11,778 nucleotides of DNA. It comes from an uncultured Alkalilimnicola sp. GTDB taxonomy: Bacteria > Pseudomonadota > Gammaproteobacteria > Nitrococcales > AK92. Positions 1 through 6,341 of this stretch are shown here, piece after piece; within the stretch, counting starts at the first letter, position 1, and each line of letters starts with the position of its first letter. The stretch spans positions 1 to 11,778 of the forward strand of contig CALGAN010000022.1 of the NCBI GenBank assembly GCA_937951875.1, given 5' to 3'. Both the position numbers and the translations under genes were made by a program. The notes under the pieces were generated by a model that was given only the letters and a program-made list of their open reading frames with translations, was not told the origin of the DNA and ran no database searches.

Positions 1-83
1 TTCGTGATCTCCACCGGCGAGAGGGAGCCGTCGCGATAGCCATCGTGCAGCTCCGCGGCGGTGAGATCGTAAAGCTCGGTCAT
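1..83 (-). CDS. Amidase-like protein, N-terminal fragment (cut by window edge)
   Basis: Only the first 27 codons are present, reading MTELYDLTAAELHDGYRDGS and then LSPVEIT. The pattern (D-L-T-x-x-E-L, then a G-x-x-S-x-V-E-x-T turn) is the usual opening of amidase-signature family enzymes, including GatA-type and general amide hydrolases. The Ser-Ser-Lys catalytic core lies outside the window, so substrate and subfamily cannot be told. The ATG at 81-83 is preceded by GGGGAG eight bases upstream, a good ribosome binding site, which supports an independent start here. The frame is nevertheless open upstream and continuous with the broken tsaC gene (147 sense codons without a stop). An amidase is not the usual neighbour of topA-tsaC. 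The family call rests on a short N-terminal motif only. Confidence 0.6.
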   Translation of the reverse strand, partial: MTELYDLTAAELHDGYRDGSLSPVEIT

Positions 84-197
84 CGATCGGGCTCCCCGGT
101 GTAATGCCTGGTGTAAGGCAATGTGTGGCGATGACGATGATCGTGCGCCGATCGCGCCGCCGGGGCAATAAAAGGAGGAGGCAATAGAGTAGGGAGG
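84..197 (-). other. Junction segment between broken tsaC and the amidase start
   Basis: This 114-bp stretch has no recognisable protein homology when read in the tsaC frame (it would encode a Ser/Pro/His/Ala-rich string with no family pattern), although it contains no in-frame stop. The part nearest the amidase looks like a normal 5' leader ending in a GGGGAG ribosome binding site. The part nearest tsaC (about 164-200) is strongly purine-rich on the plus strand and carries a 7-bp direct repeat GGCAATA at 164-170 and 180-186. I see no terminator, insertion-sequence end or tRNA in it. The likely breakpoint is around 197-200, where conserved TsaC sequence stops. Confidence 0.55.
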
Positions 198-524
198 GAT
201 GGTCGGGCGGCCGCCGCTGATCCAGTCCGGCACCGTCGGTGCCGCCGGCACCACCCAGGTGACCGGGCCCGGCCAGCTGGCGCGCATGCGCTGGCGCATC
301 GGCTCGGCGATGTCGCCGAGGAACGGTTCCAGCTGCGCCTCGTCGGCGGCGATCAGAATCATGCCCTTGCGGTCCGGACGCCGCTTCAGCCGCAGGATGC
401 GCGCCACCGCCCACGGGTTGAGCGGGTCGCAGCCGAGGCCGTAGACGGCCTCGGTGGGATAGGCGATCACCGCGCCGGCGCGCAGCCGCTCGCCGAGCAG
501 ACGCAGGCGCAGCGCCGACGGCAT
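198..524 (-). pseudogene. tsaC: TsaC/YrdC-type threonylcarbamoyl-AMP synthase, 3'-truncated
   Basis: TsaC makes L-threonylcarbamoyladenylate from threonine, bicarbonate and ATP, the first step of t6A37 modification of ANN-decoding tRNAs. The first 109 codons match the family: residues 19-30 VIAYPTEAVYGL, residues 46-54 LKRRPDRKG holding the KxR half of the KxR/SxN signature (K47, R49), and residues 84-93 SWPGPVTWVV. After GGRPTI (104-109), where the family continues with an A-V-R-V strand and later the S-T-S-A-N motif, the sequence changes to unrelated residues. Roughly 75-80 C-terminal residues of a family member of about 185 are missing, including the SxN residues. No other minus-strand frame restores them, so a simple frameshift does not explain the loss. 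The ATG lies 11 bp after the topA stop, with GAGG about 10 bases upstream, so it belongs to the topA operon. The product is expected to be inactive. Since t6A is essential or nearly so, either an intact copy (TsaC or Sua5) exists elsewhere or the break is an assembly artefact. Confidence 0.8.
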
Positions 525-535
525 CGCCGCGGCCC

Positions 536-2860
536 TCAAGTGGCCTTGCGGCGGCCGGTGCCGACGCCGCGGCGCGCGGTCTTCTTCTCCGGCGCCTTGG
601 CCAGCAGTTCCTGGCATTCCGCCAGGGTCAGGCTCTCCGGCTCGCGGTCCTTGGGGATGCGGGCGTTCTTGCTGCCGTCGGTGACGTAGGGGCCGTAGCG
701 GCCGCGTAGCACCTGGATGCCGTCGCCGAAGTCCTTGATCACCCGGTTGGCGGCCGCTTCCTCCTTGGCGCGGATCAGCTCCAGCGCACGCTCGCGGGTG
801 ATGGTGTACGGGTCGTCCTCCTTCTTGAGCGACACGTAGTTCTTACCGTAGCGCACATAGGGGCCGAAGCGGCCGATGTTCACCTGGATCGGCTCGCCGT
901 CGTCGGTCTTGCCCAGGTCGCGCGGCAATGCGAACAGCGCCAGCGCCTCCTCCAGGGTGATGGTGTCCATGCTCTGGCCTTCGCGCAGGCCGGCGAACTT
1001 TGGCTTCTCCGGGTCGTCCTTGTGGCCGAGCTGCACGAACGGCCCGAACCGCCCTAGGCGCACGCTCACCGGCTTGCCGGTCTTGGGGTCGACGCCCAGC
1101 TCGCGGCTGCGGGCGACTTCCTCGCGCGAGACCTTGGCCTTGTCCTGGCAGCGGTCGCGGAACGGCACCCAGAACTCGCGCATCAGCGGGATCCAGTCGC
1201 GCTCGCCGCGCGAGACGGCGTCCAGGTCGTCCTCCAGGCGCGCGGTGAAGTCGTAGTCCACGTACTGATCGAAGTGATCGGTCAGGAACTTGTTCACCAC
1301 CCGGCCGATGTCGGTGGGGTGGAAGCGGCGGTTCTCCAGCGTCACGTACTTGCGCTGCTGCAAGGTCGAGATGATGGAGGCGTAGGTCGACGGCCGGCCG
1401 ATGCCGTGCTCTTCCAGCGCCCGCACCAGGCTGGCCTCGGTGTAGCGCGGCGGCGGCTCGGTGAAGTGTTGCTCGGGACGGATCGCCTTGAGCGGCACCT
1501 CGTCGCCTTCCTGCATCGGCGGCAGGATCTTCTCGCCCTCGGCGGTCTTGTCGTCCAGGCCTTCCTGGTAGACCGCCATGAAGCCGGGGTCGGCCACGGT
1601 CGAGCCGGTGGCGCGGAAGAGATTGCGCTCGTCACCCGCGGCCAGGTCCACCGCCACGGTGTCGATGGTGGCGTGGATCATCTGGCAGGCCACGGCCCGC
1701 TTCCAGATCAGCTCGTAGAGCTTGAACTGCTCGTCGGTCAGGTGCTGGCGCATGTCCTCGGGGGCATTGGCCGCCGAGGTCGGGCGGATCGCCTCGTGCG
1801 CCTCCTGGGCGTTCTTGGACTTGGTCTTGTAGACCTGCGGCGCGCTCGGCACCTTGTCGGCGCCGTAGCGCTTGGCGATCACCGAGCGGATCTCGCTCAC
1901 GGCTTCCTGCGACAGGTTCACCGAGTCGGTACGCATATAGGTGATCAGACCGACCGTGCCGGCCGCGCCGATGTGCACGCCTTCGTACAGCTGCTGAGCG
2001 ATGCGCATGGTGCGCTGGGCGGAGAAGCCGAGCTTGCGCGAGGCCTCCTGCTGCAGGGTCGAGGTGGTGAACGGCGGTGCGGGATAGCGCCGGCGTTGCT
2101 TCTTCTCGACCTTGACGACGCGCAGCTTGCCGTCGGCGGCTTCGGTCAGCCGGCGCTCGACCTCGGCCGCCTGCTCGGCGTTGGTGATGGTGAACTGCTC
2201 GACCTTGGCGCCGTCGTAGACCGACAGCTTGGCCTCGAAATCCTGGCCGGCGGCGGTTAGATCCGCTTCCACGGTCCAGTATTCCTGCGGCTTGAAGTTC
2301 TCGATCTCGATCTCGCGCTCGACGATCATGCGCAGCGCCGGGCTCTGCACCCGGCCCGCCGACAGCCCGGTCTGGATCTTCTTCCACAGCAGCGGCGAGA
2401 GATTGAAGCCGACCAGGTAGTCGAGCGCGCGCCGCGCCTGCTGGGCGTTCACCAGCTCCATGGAGATCGAGCGCGGGTTCGCCACCGCCTCTTCGATGGC
2501 GCGCTTGGTGATCTCGTGGAACACCACCCGGTACACCGGCTTGTTGTCGAGCACGTGGCGCTCGCGCAGCAGCTCCAGCAAGTGCCAGGAAATGGCCTCG
2601 CCCTCGCGGTCCGGGTCGGTGGCCAGGTAAAGCGCGTCGGCCTTGGCCGCCGCCTTGGCGATGGCGTCGACGTGCTTGGCGTTCTTGTCGATCACCTCGT
2701 ACTTCATGGCGAAGTCGCGGTCGGGATCGACGGCGCCCTCCTTCGGGACGAGGTCGCGGACATGCCCGTAGGACGCCAGCACCTGAAAGTCCTTGCCCAG
2801 GTACTTGTTGATGGTGCGCGCCTTGGCGGGCGATTCGACGATGACGAGGTTCTTGCTCAT
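536..2860 (-). CDS. topA: DNA topoisomerase I (type IA), zinc-finger-free form
   Basis: A 774-residue type IA topoisomerase that relaxes negative supercoils by a transient 5'-phosphotyrosyl single-strand break. The N-terminal TOPRIM domain (about 3-115) shows VIVESPAKA with E9 and the metal-binding DPDREGE at 82-88. The nicking tyrosine is Y308 in GLITYMRTDS. HEAIRP (355-360) and EEHGIGRPSTYA (483-494) are further core motifs. The C-terminus carries three repeats built around GRFGPFV (603-609), GRFGPYV (663-669) and GRYGPYV (720-726), then a basic tail ending in GRRKAT. Only three cysteines occur (392, 571, 749), so the CxxC zinc fingers of E. coli TopA (865 aa) are absent. The start is the ATG of MSKNLVIVES; the frame is open for 17 more codons upstream, but that extension is not family-like. 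The ribosome binding site is weak. The gene lies 126 bp after smg and 11 bp before tsaC. Confidence 0.97.
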   Translation of the reverse strand: MSKNLVIVESPAKARTINKYLGKDFQVLASYGHVRDLVPKEGAVDPDRDFAMKYEVIDKNAKHVDAIAKAAAKADALYLATDPDREGEAISWHLLELLRERHVLDNKPVYRVVFHEITKRAIEEAVANPRSISMELVNAQQARRALDYLVGFNLSPLLWKKIQTGLSAGRVQSPALRMIVEREIEIENFKPQEYWTVEADLTAAGQDFEAKLSVYDGAKVEQFTITNAEQAAEVERRLTEAADGKLRVVKVEKKQRRRYPAPPFTTSTLQQEASRKLGFSAQRTMRIAQQLYEGVHIGAAGTVGLITYMRTDSVNLSQEAVSEIRSVIAKRYGADKVPSAPQVYKTKSKNAQEAHEAIRPTSAANAPEDMRQHLTDEQFKLYELIWKRAVACQMIHATIDTVAVDLAAGDERNLFRATGSTVADPGFMAVYQEGLDDKTAEGEKILPPMQEGDEVPLKAIRPEQHFTEPPPRYTEASLVRALEEHGIGRPSTYASIISTLQQRKYVTLENRRFHPTDIGRVVNKFLTDHFDQYVDYDFTARLEDDLDAVSRGERDWIPLMREFWVPFRDRCQDKAKVSREEVARSRELGVDPKTGKPVSVRLGRFGPFVQLGHKDDPEKPKFAGLREGQSMDTITLEEALALFALPRDLGKTDDGEPIQVNIGRFGPYVRYGKNYVSLKKEDDPYTITRERALELIRAKEEAAANRVIKDFGDGIQVLRGRYGPYVTDGSKNARIPKDREPESLTLAECQELLAKAPEKKTARRGVGTGRRKAT

Positions 2861-2916
2861 GGGCGCGAGTTTCCGTGATGCGCCGGACGCATGCAACTTA
2901 TACGACCACACCGATT

Positions 2917-2961
2917 CAGGTTCGGCCGGTTTGGACCGGGCGGACGGCCGCAGGTTCGGCC
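2917..2961 (-). repeat. Short direct repeats and a small hairpin in the topA leader
   Basis: The 126-bp gap between smg and topA holds two copies of an 11-mer (plus-strand CAGGTTCGGCC at 2917-2927 and 2951-2961). Between them is a small inverted repeat, CCGGT-TTGG-ACCGG at 2926-2939 (5-bp stem, 4-base loop). On the minus strand a TATAAG at about 2896-2901 could serve as a -10 element for a topA promoter, but I see no convincing -35 at a proper distance. Being paired and directly upstream of topA, the repeats could be a protein-binding site, but in GC-rich DNA this may be chance. Confidence 0.3.
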
Positions 2962-2986
2962 GCCGTGGCGCGCCAGGGGGCGGCTG

Positions 2987-3454
2987 TCAGTGCAGCAGCT
3001 CGGTCGGGCCTTCGAATAGGAGGTTTTCCATGCTGGCGAACGCCTCCTCCTCACCGGGCGACTTGAACAGCACCATGAGGATGATCCACTTCAGCGTGTC
3101 CAGATCGACCTCGTCTTCCTGCAGCGCCATGACCCGGTCGATCACCAGCTCACGGCTGGCGGGCGTAAGAATGCCCACCTGTTCCAGGAACAGCATGAAC
3201 CCACGGCAATCCGCGTCCAGTTTGCGCATCTCTTCGTCGGTGAAGACGCGGATGGCGTGGCTGCTGGCCGCTACCAGCGGAATCTGGCGCCGAAACTCCT
3301 GCAGGCCGTCGAGCCAGTCGAAAGCCTTGTGGATTTCCGGTTGATCGAACCCGGCCTGGGACAGCTCGGACTCGAGGGAATCGCGGTCGGGGTGGGGTTC
3401 GCCGTCGTAGAGGTAGTTTTCGAACAGATACATCAAGACGTCGAACACGTTCAC
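2987..3454 (-). CDS. smg: Smg family protein (DUF494)
   Basis: A 155-residue protein of the Smg/DUF494 family, whose biochemical role is unknown; E. coli Smg is 157 aa and is likewise encoded beside dprA. The start region (V)NVFDVLMYLFENYL matches the family opening FDVLMYLFE. Other family-like segments are the ELSQAGFD stretch near residue 30, the LDADCRGFMLFLEQ stretch near 90, and the closing LKWIILMVLFKSPGEEEAF followed by a leucine-rich end (MENLLFEGPTELLH). The GTG at 3452-3454 is chosen because AAGGA lies eight bases upstream and it begins one base after the dprA stop. The GTG two codons later (3446-3448) gives the E. coli-like start M-F-D-V and is possible. An ATG at 3511 would overlap dprA by about 18 codons and is unlikely. 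Translation is probably coupled to dprA. Confidence 0.93.
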   Translation of the reverse strand: MNVFDVLMYLFENYLYDGEPHPDRDSLESELSQAGFDQPEIHKAFDWLDGLQEFRRQIPLVAASSHAIRVFTDEEMRKLDADCRGFMLFLEQVGILTPASRELVIDRVMALQEDEVDLDTLKWIILMVLFKSPGEEEAFASMENLLFEGPTELLH

Positions 3455-3455
3455 A

Positions 3456-4628
3456 TCAGGCGTCCTTCTTGCCGGTGCGTGCGTAGCGTCCGCCCGGCGC
3501 GGCTTCGACATAGCCCCTGAGCTCCAGCGCGAGGAGAATGGAGGAAACCACCGCGGGCGTCAATCCGGTGCGCTGCAGCAAAACCTCCACCGGCACCGGA
3601 TCGTGGCCCAGGGCTTGCAATACGCTGCGATAGTCCTCGTCCAGCGGTTCCTCGTCGGGCGCGGTTTCGGTCGCCGGGGCCGGCTCGGTCAGCGCTAGCT
3701 CCAGCGGAATCCGCAGCTCCTCCAGGATGTCCGCCACCGTCTCCACCAGCTTGGCGCCCTGGCGGATCAGCGCGTGGCAGCCCTTGCTCAGCGGGTTGTG
3801 GATAGAGCCGGGGATGGCGAACACCTCGCGGCCCTGCTCCAGCGCGCAGCGGGCCGTGATCAGCGAGCCGCTGTGCAGGCTCGCCTCCACCACCAGCGTG
3901 CCCAGGCTCAGGCCGCTGATGATGCGGTTGCGGCGCGGGAAGTGATCCGCCCGGGGCGGCGTGCCCAGTGGAAACTCCGACACCAGCGCGCCCTTGGCGG
4001 CGATGGCGTGGGCCAGGTCGCGGTGGCGGGCCGGGTAGACCCGGTCCAGGCCGGTGCCGGTGACGGCGATGGTGGGGCCGCCGCGCGCCAGGGCGCCGCG
4101 GTGGGCGGCGGCGTCGATGCCCAACGCCAGCCCGCTGGTCACGCACAGCCCGGCATCGACCAGGGCGGCGGCGAAAGCGTAGGCCGTGTCGCGACCGCCG
4201 GCGGTGGGGTTGCGCGAGCCGATCACCGCCAGCTGCGGCTGCGCCAGATAAGCCGGCTCGCCGAGCACGTACAGCAACGGTGGCGGATCGGCGATGTCGC
4301 GCAGCCGCGCTGGGTAGGCGGGATCGTCGAAGCGCAGGATGTGATGTCCGGGCTGCTCCAGCCAGCGCAGGTCGGCATCGACCGCCGCCCAATCGGGCGC
4401 CTTCAGCGCCGCGCAGGTCTCTTCCGGCAGGCCCAGCCGCAGCAGCTCCTGACGCGGCAGGGCCAGCGCCGCCTGCGGATCGCCCGCGGCTTCCAGCAGT
4501 CGCAGGAAGGTGCGCGGGCCTATCCCCGGCGCGCGGTGCAGGGCCAGCCAGGCCCGCAGGCCGTCGTCGGCGGTCCTGCTCACGGCGGCCGGGGCGGTGT
4601 GGGACGGAGTCTCAGGGGTTGCGGACAC
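3456..4628 (-). CDS. dprA: DNA-processing protein DprA (Smf)
   Basis: DprA binds incoming single-stranded DNA in the cytoplasm during natural transformation, protects it and loads RecA. The protein has 390 residues (E. coli Smf 374). An N-terminal helix-hairpin-helix/SAM-like region (about 24-75) contains LHRAPGIGPRTFLRLL. The Rossmann-like DprA core (about 100-297) shows VIGSRNPT (135-142), the SGLALGIDAAAHRGAL segment (165-180), SEFPLGTPP (217-225), FPRRNRIISGLS (230-241) and the GSLITARCALEQGREVFAIPG region (254-274). The C-terminal winged helix (about 332-385, LLQRTGLTPAVVSSILLALE) matches the DML1-like domain. An acidic, proline-rich linker (about 311-331) joins the last two. The start is a GTG overlapping the 3' end of tsaP by 17 bp; no strong ribosome binding site is visible, so coupling to tsaP translation is likely. 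smg follows after one base. All expected core motifs are present. Confidence 0.96.
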   Translation of the reverse strand: MSATPETPSHTAPAAVSRTADDGLRAWLALHRAPGIGPRTFLRLLEAAGDPQAALALPRQELLRLGLPEETCAALKAPDWAAVDADLRWLEQPGHHILRFDDPAYPARLRDIADPPPLLYVLGEPAYLAQPQLAVIGSRNPTAGGRDTAYAFAAALVDAGLCVTSGLALGIDAAAHRGALARGGPTIAVTGTGLDRVYPARHRDLAHAIAAKGALVSEFPLGTPPRADHFPRRNRIISGLSLGTLVVEASLHSGSLITARCALEQGREVFAIPGSIHNPLSKGCHALIRQGAKLVETVADILEELRIPLELALTEPAPATETAPDEEPLDEDYRSVLQALGHDPVPVEVLLQRTGLTPAVVSSILLALELRGYVEAAPGGRYARTGKKDA

Positions 4629-5649
4629 TATCCATGACGTGCAGCGGGCGGAAGGTTTCCATGACCAGGCCCAGGCTCATCTGTTCGAAGGTGCGGAACA
4701 CGATCAGCCGGCCGGCCAGCTCATCCGGGAGCCGGACCTTCTCGCCGCGGTTCTTGCTGTACGGGTCGCGCACGGTCTCGCCGACCTGGTAGACCGCCAG
4801 CACGTCGCCGACCTCCAGGCCATGGCGCTTGCCGCGGTTGATGGCGACCACGTTGTACTGGCCGATCTGGCTGACGCCGTCGACCACGTCGATGATGCGG
4901 CCGTTGATGGTGGCGCTGGGCGCCTTGGGATAGAAGTTGCTTTCGAACGCCGTATCGTCGCGCGGCAGCAGGCGGTCGCCGGGCAATACCTCGCGGTTGC
5001 TGCGGATCAGCCGCAGCGAGGCGGGATCGCCGCTGTTGAGCAGGGTGGCGTCGCCCACGTGCAGCGCCTCCACACCCAGCACCTGCTTGGTGTCCGGGTC
5101 GACGTAGGAGCGGCCCTTGCGCACCACCGAGTAATTGGTCTCGTTGTCGCGGATGTTGCGGGCGTAGACTTTATCGCCCTTGCTGGCGGCGACCTTGCGG
5201 TCGTCGGCGGCCAGCAGATAGGGCGCCTCGTCGAGCACGCGCTCCTCGACCACGCGGCTCTCGCTGAGGAACGGCCGGATGGCGTCCAGCGGGATGGTGG
5301 GGATGGCGCTATCCAGCGGCAGCGCCCGGGCGGAGGCGGTGAGCTTGATCACCTCGCCGACCCGGTCCTCGGTCTTGACCGTCAGACGCGGCTGACCGTC
5401 GATGTAGACCAGGCTGATGACGTCGCCCGGATAAATAAGGTGCGGGTTACGGATTTCCGGATTTTTGTGCCAGATCTCCGGCCACAGCCAGGGATCGCGT
5501 AAAAAGTGCTTGGAGATGTCCCAAAGCGTATCGCCCTTCTGAACCACATAGCGATCCGGGTGTCCATCGCGTAGTGCGTTTTGTGCCGCAAACAGCGGCG
5601 GGCATAGCAGGACGGCAACCAGAAGCCAGAGGTGCTTTCGGATGGACAT
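4612..5649 (-). CDS. tsaP: Secreted LysM protein, probable pilus-secretin-associated TsaP
   Basis: The 345-residue product begins with a basic n-region and hydrophobic core (MSIRKHLWLLVAVLLCPPLF) and a likely signal peptidase I site after FAA, so it is exported. A LysM peptidoglycan-binding domain follows at about 34-80 (YVVQKGDTLWDIS, then NPHLIYPGDVI). The rest is low-homology beta-rich sequence ending in a segment containing INRGKRHGLEVGDVLAVYQ (about 270-288), which resembles the FlgT C-terminal-like domain of TsaP. In Pseudomonas, tsaP (PA0020) lies between dprA and def exactly as here. TsaP binds peptidoglycan and anchors the type IV pilus secretin. The ATG at 5647-5649 has AAGG eight bases upstream; an in-frame GTG three codons earlier (5656-5658), with GGAGG 11 bases upstream, is an alternative. 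The LysM and secretion calls are strong; the TsaP name rests on synteny plus architecture. Confidence 0.82.
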   Translation of the reverse strand: MSIRKHLWLLVAVLLCPPLFAAQNALRDGHPDRYVVQKGDTLWDISKHFLRDPWLWPEIWHKNPEIRNPHLIYPGDVISLVYIDGQPRLTVKTEDRVGEVIKLTASARALPLDSAIPTIPLDAIRPFLSESRVVEERVLDEAPYLLAADDRKVAASKGDKVYARNIRDNETNYSVVRKGRSYVDPDTKQVLGVEALHVGDATLLNSGDPASLRLIRSNREVLPGDRLLPRDDTAFESNFYPKAPSATINGRIIDVVDGVSQIGQYNVVAINRGKRHGLEVGDVLAVYQVGETVRDPYSKNRGEKVRLPDELAGRLIVFRTFEQMSLGLVMETFRPLHVMDSVRNP

Positions 5650-5764
5650 GGAGGTCACCTTAGGATCACCCTCCGGTGGCGGAGGAAAGCTTGCATTCGT
5701 TATAGTTAAGTAACATTTGTCGCAAAGGCTAGCAGCTAATCAGCGCGGCTCGCAACGAACTACC
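5650..5764. promoter_or_regulatory. Divergent promoter region between tsaP and def
   Basis: This is the only AT-richer gap in the window and it separates the two divergent operons. Toward tsaP (minus strand) TTGCGA (5720-5725) and TATAAC (5699-5704), spaced 15 bp, resemble sigma70 -35/-10 boxes, with four and five of six consensus bases; the spacing is shorter than the ideal 17. Toward def (plus strand) TATAGT (5701-5706) or TAACAT (5711-5716) could be the -10, with TTGCAT (5691-5696) nearby but poorly spaced for either. The overlapping -10 candidates suggest the two directions may compete for polymerase. No operator or riboswitch is recognisable. The def start has no clear Shine-Dalgarno sequence. 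The promoter assignment is inferred from layout and box likeness. Confidence 0.5.
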
Positions 5765-6289
5765 ATGGCAATTTTAGACATACTTCACTATCCGGATCCG
5801 CGACTTCGGACACGCGCGCAGCCGGTCGAAACGTTCGACGCCGAGCTCCGGCAGCTGGTGGACGACATGTTCGAGACCATGTACGCCGCGCCGGGCATCG
5901 GACTGGCGGCGACCCAGGTCAACGTGCACAAGCGGGTGGTGGTGATCGACGTCTCCGAGGAGAAGAACCAGCCGCTGGTGTTCATCAACCCGGAGATCCT
6001 CAGCAAGGAAGGCGTCGAGGAGATGCAGGAAGGCTGCCTGTCGGTCCCCGGCTACTATGACACGGTGCAGCGCGCCGACCGGGTGAAGGTGCGCGCCCAG
6101 GACCGCGACGGCAACACCTTCGAGCTGGAGGCGGACGGCCTGCTCGCGGTCTGCATCCAGCACGAGATCGATCACCTCGACGGCAAGCTGTTCGTCGATT
6201 ATCTCTCCGAGCTCAAGCGCAAACGCGTGCGCAAGAAACTGGAGAAAGAGGCCCGCTACGAGGCCCCTGCCAAGCGCACGGCCGTCTAA
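5765..6289 (+). CDS. def: Peptide deformylase
   Basis: Removes the N-formyl group from nascent proteins at the ribosome exit, using a metal ion (usually Fe2+). The product has 174 residues (E. coli 169). All three family motifs are intact: GIGLAATQV (44-52), EGCLSVPG (89-96, metal ligand C91) and HEIDHLDG (133-140, metal ligands H133 and H137, catalytic E134). The tail is lysine/arginine-rich (150-171). The ATG of MAILDILHYPDPRLR is chosen because it matches the family start; a TTG 16 codons earlier only adds non-conserved sequence. No strong ribosome binding site precedes the ATG. It is the first gene of the rightward operon and pairs with fmt, which adds the formyl group that Def removes. 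Confidence 0.98.
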   Translation: MAILDILHYPDPRLRTRAQPVETFDAELRQLVDDMFETMYAAPGIGLAATQVNVHKRVVVIDVSEEKNQPLVFINPEILSKEGVEEMQEGCLSVPGYYDTVQRADRVKVRAQDRDGNTFELEADGLLAVCIQHEIDHLDGKLFVDYLSELKRKRVRKKLEKEARYEAPAKRTAV

Positions 6290-6294
6290 CCCAT

Positions 6295-6320
6295 AGGCTG
6301 GGCCGCACGCGGCCCGGCCT
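6295..6320 (+). other. Strong GC hairpin in the def-fmt intergenic region
   Basis: Five bases after the def stop, AGGCTGGGCCG (6295-6305) pairs with CGGCCCGGCCT (6310-6320) across a CACG loop, giving an 11-bp stem with one G-T (G-U in RNA) pair. No run of T follows, and the fmt ribosome binding site AAGGA starts about ten bases downstream, so it is not a canonical Rho-independent terminator. It may act as a partial terminator, an mRNA stabiliser for def, or a modulator of fmt translation. The pairing is seen directly; the function is not known. Confidence 0.6.
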
Positions 6321-6341
6321 CGCAATCTTCAAGGATCGCCC

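Noticed and set aside
84..210. A simple frameshift as the cause of the tsaC break
   Set aside because: The expected A-V-R-V strand, the S-T-S-A-N motif and other downstream TsaC residues do not appear in any minus-strand frame before the amidase start, so sequence is missing rather than shifted.
199..444. Plus-strand open frame starting next to a GGAGGG stretch, opposite tsaC
   Set aside because: The purine-rich upstream sequence looks like a ribosome binding site, but GGAGGG directly abuts the ATG and the opposite strand encodes clear TsaC sequence. The product has no recognisable motif.
1274..2260. Plus-strand open frame of 328 codons opposite topA
   Set aside because: The composition is a low-complexity His/Gly/Arg/Leu/Val mix and it lies opposite highly conserved topA core sequence; it has no ribosome binding site or family motif.
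2861..2911. N-terminal extension of topA by 17 codons
   Set aside because: The extra residues are not family-like, while MSKNLVIVES is the typical start of TopA.
5717..5764. Extension of def to an upstream TTG
   Set aside because: It adds 16 non-conserved residues and would run into the divergent promoter region; MAILDILHYPD is the typical Def start.
6295..6320. Calling the def-fmt hairpin an intrinsic terminator
   Set aside because: There is no T-tract after the stem, and fmt follows closely with its own ribosome binding site and no visible promoter, so full termination here is unlikely.
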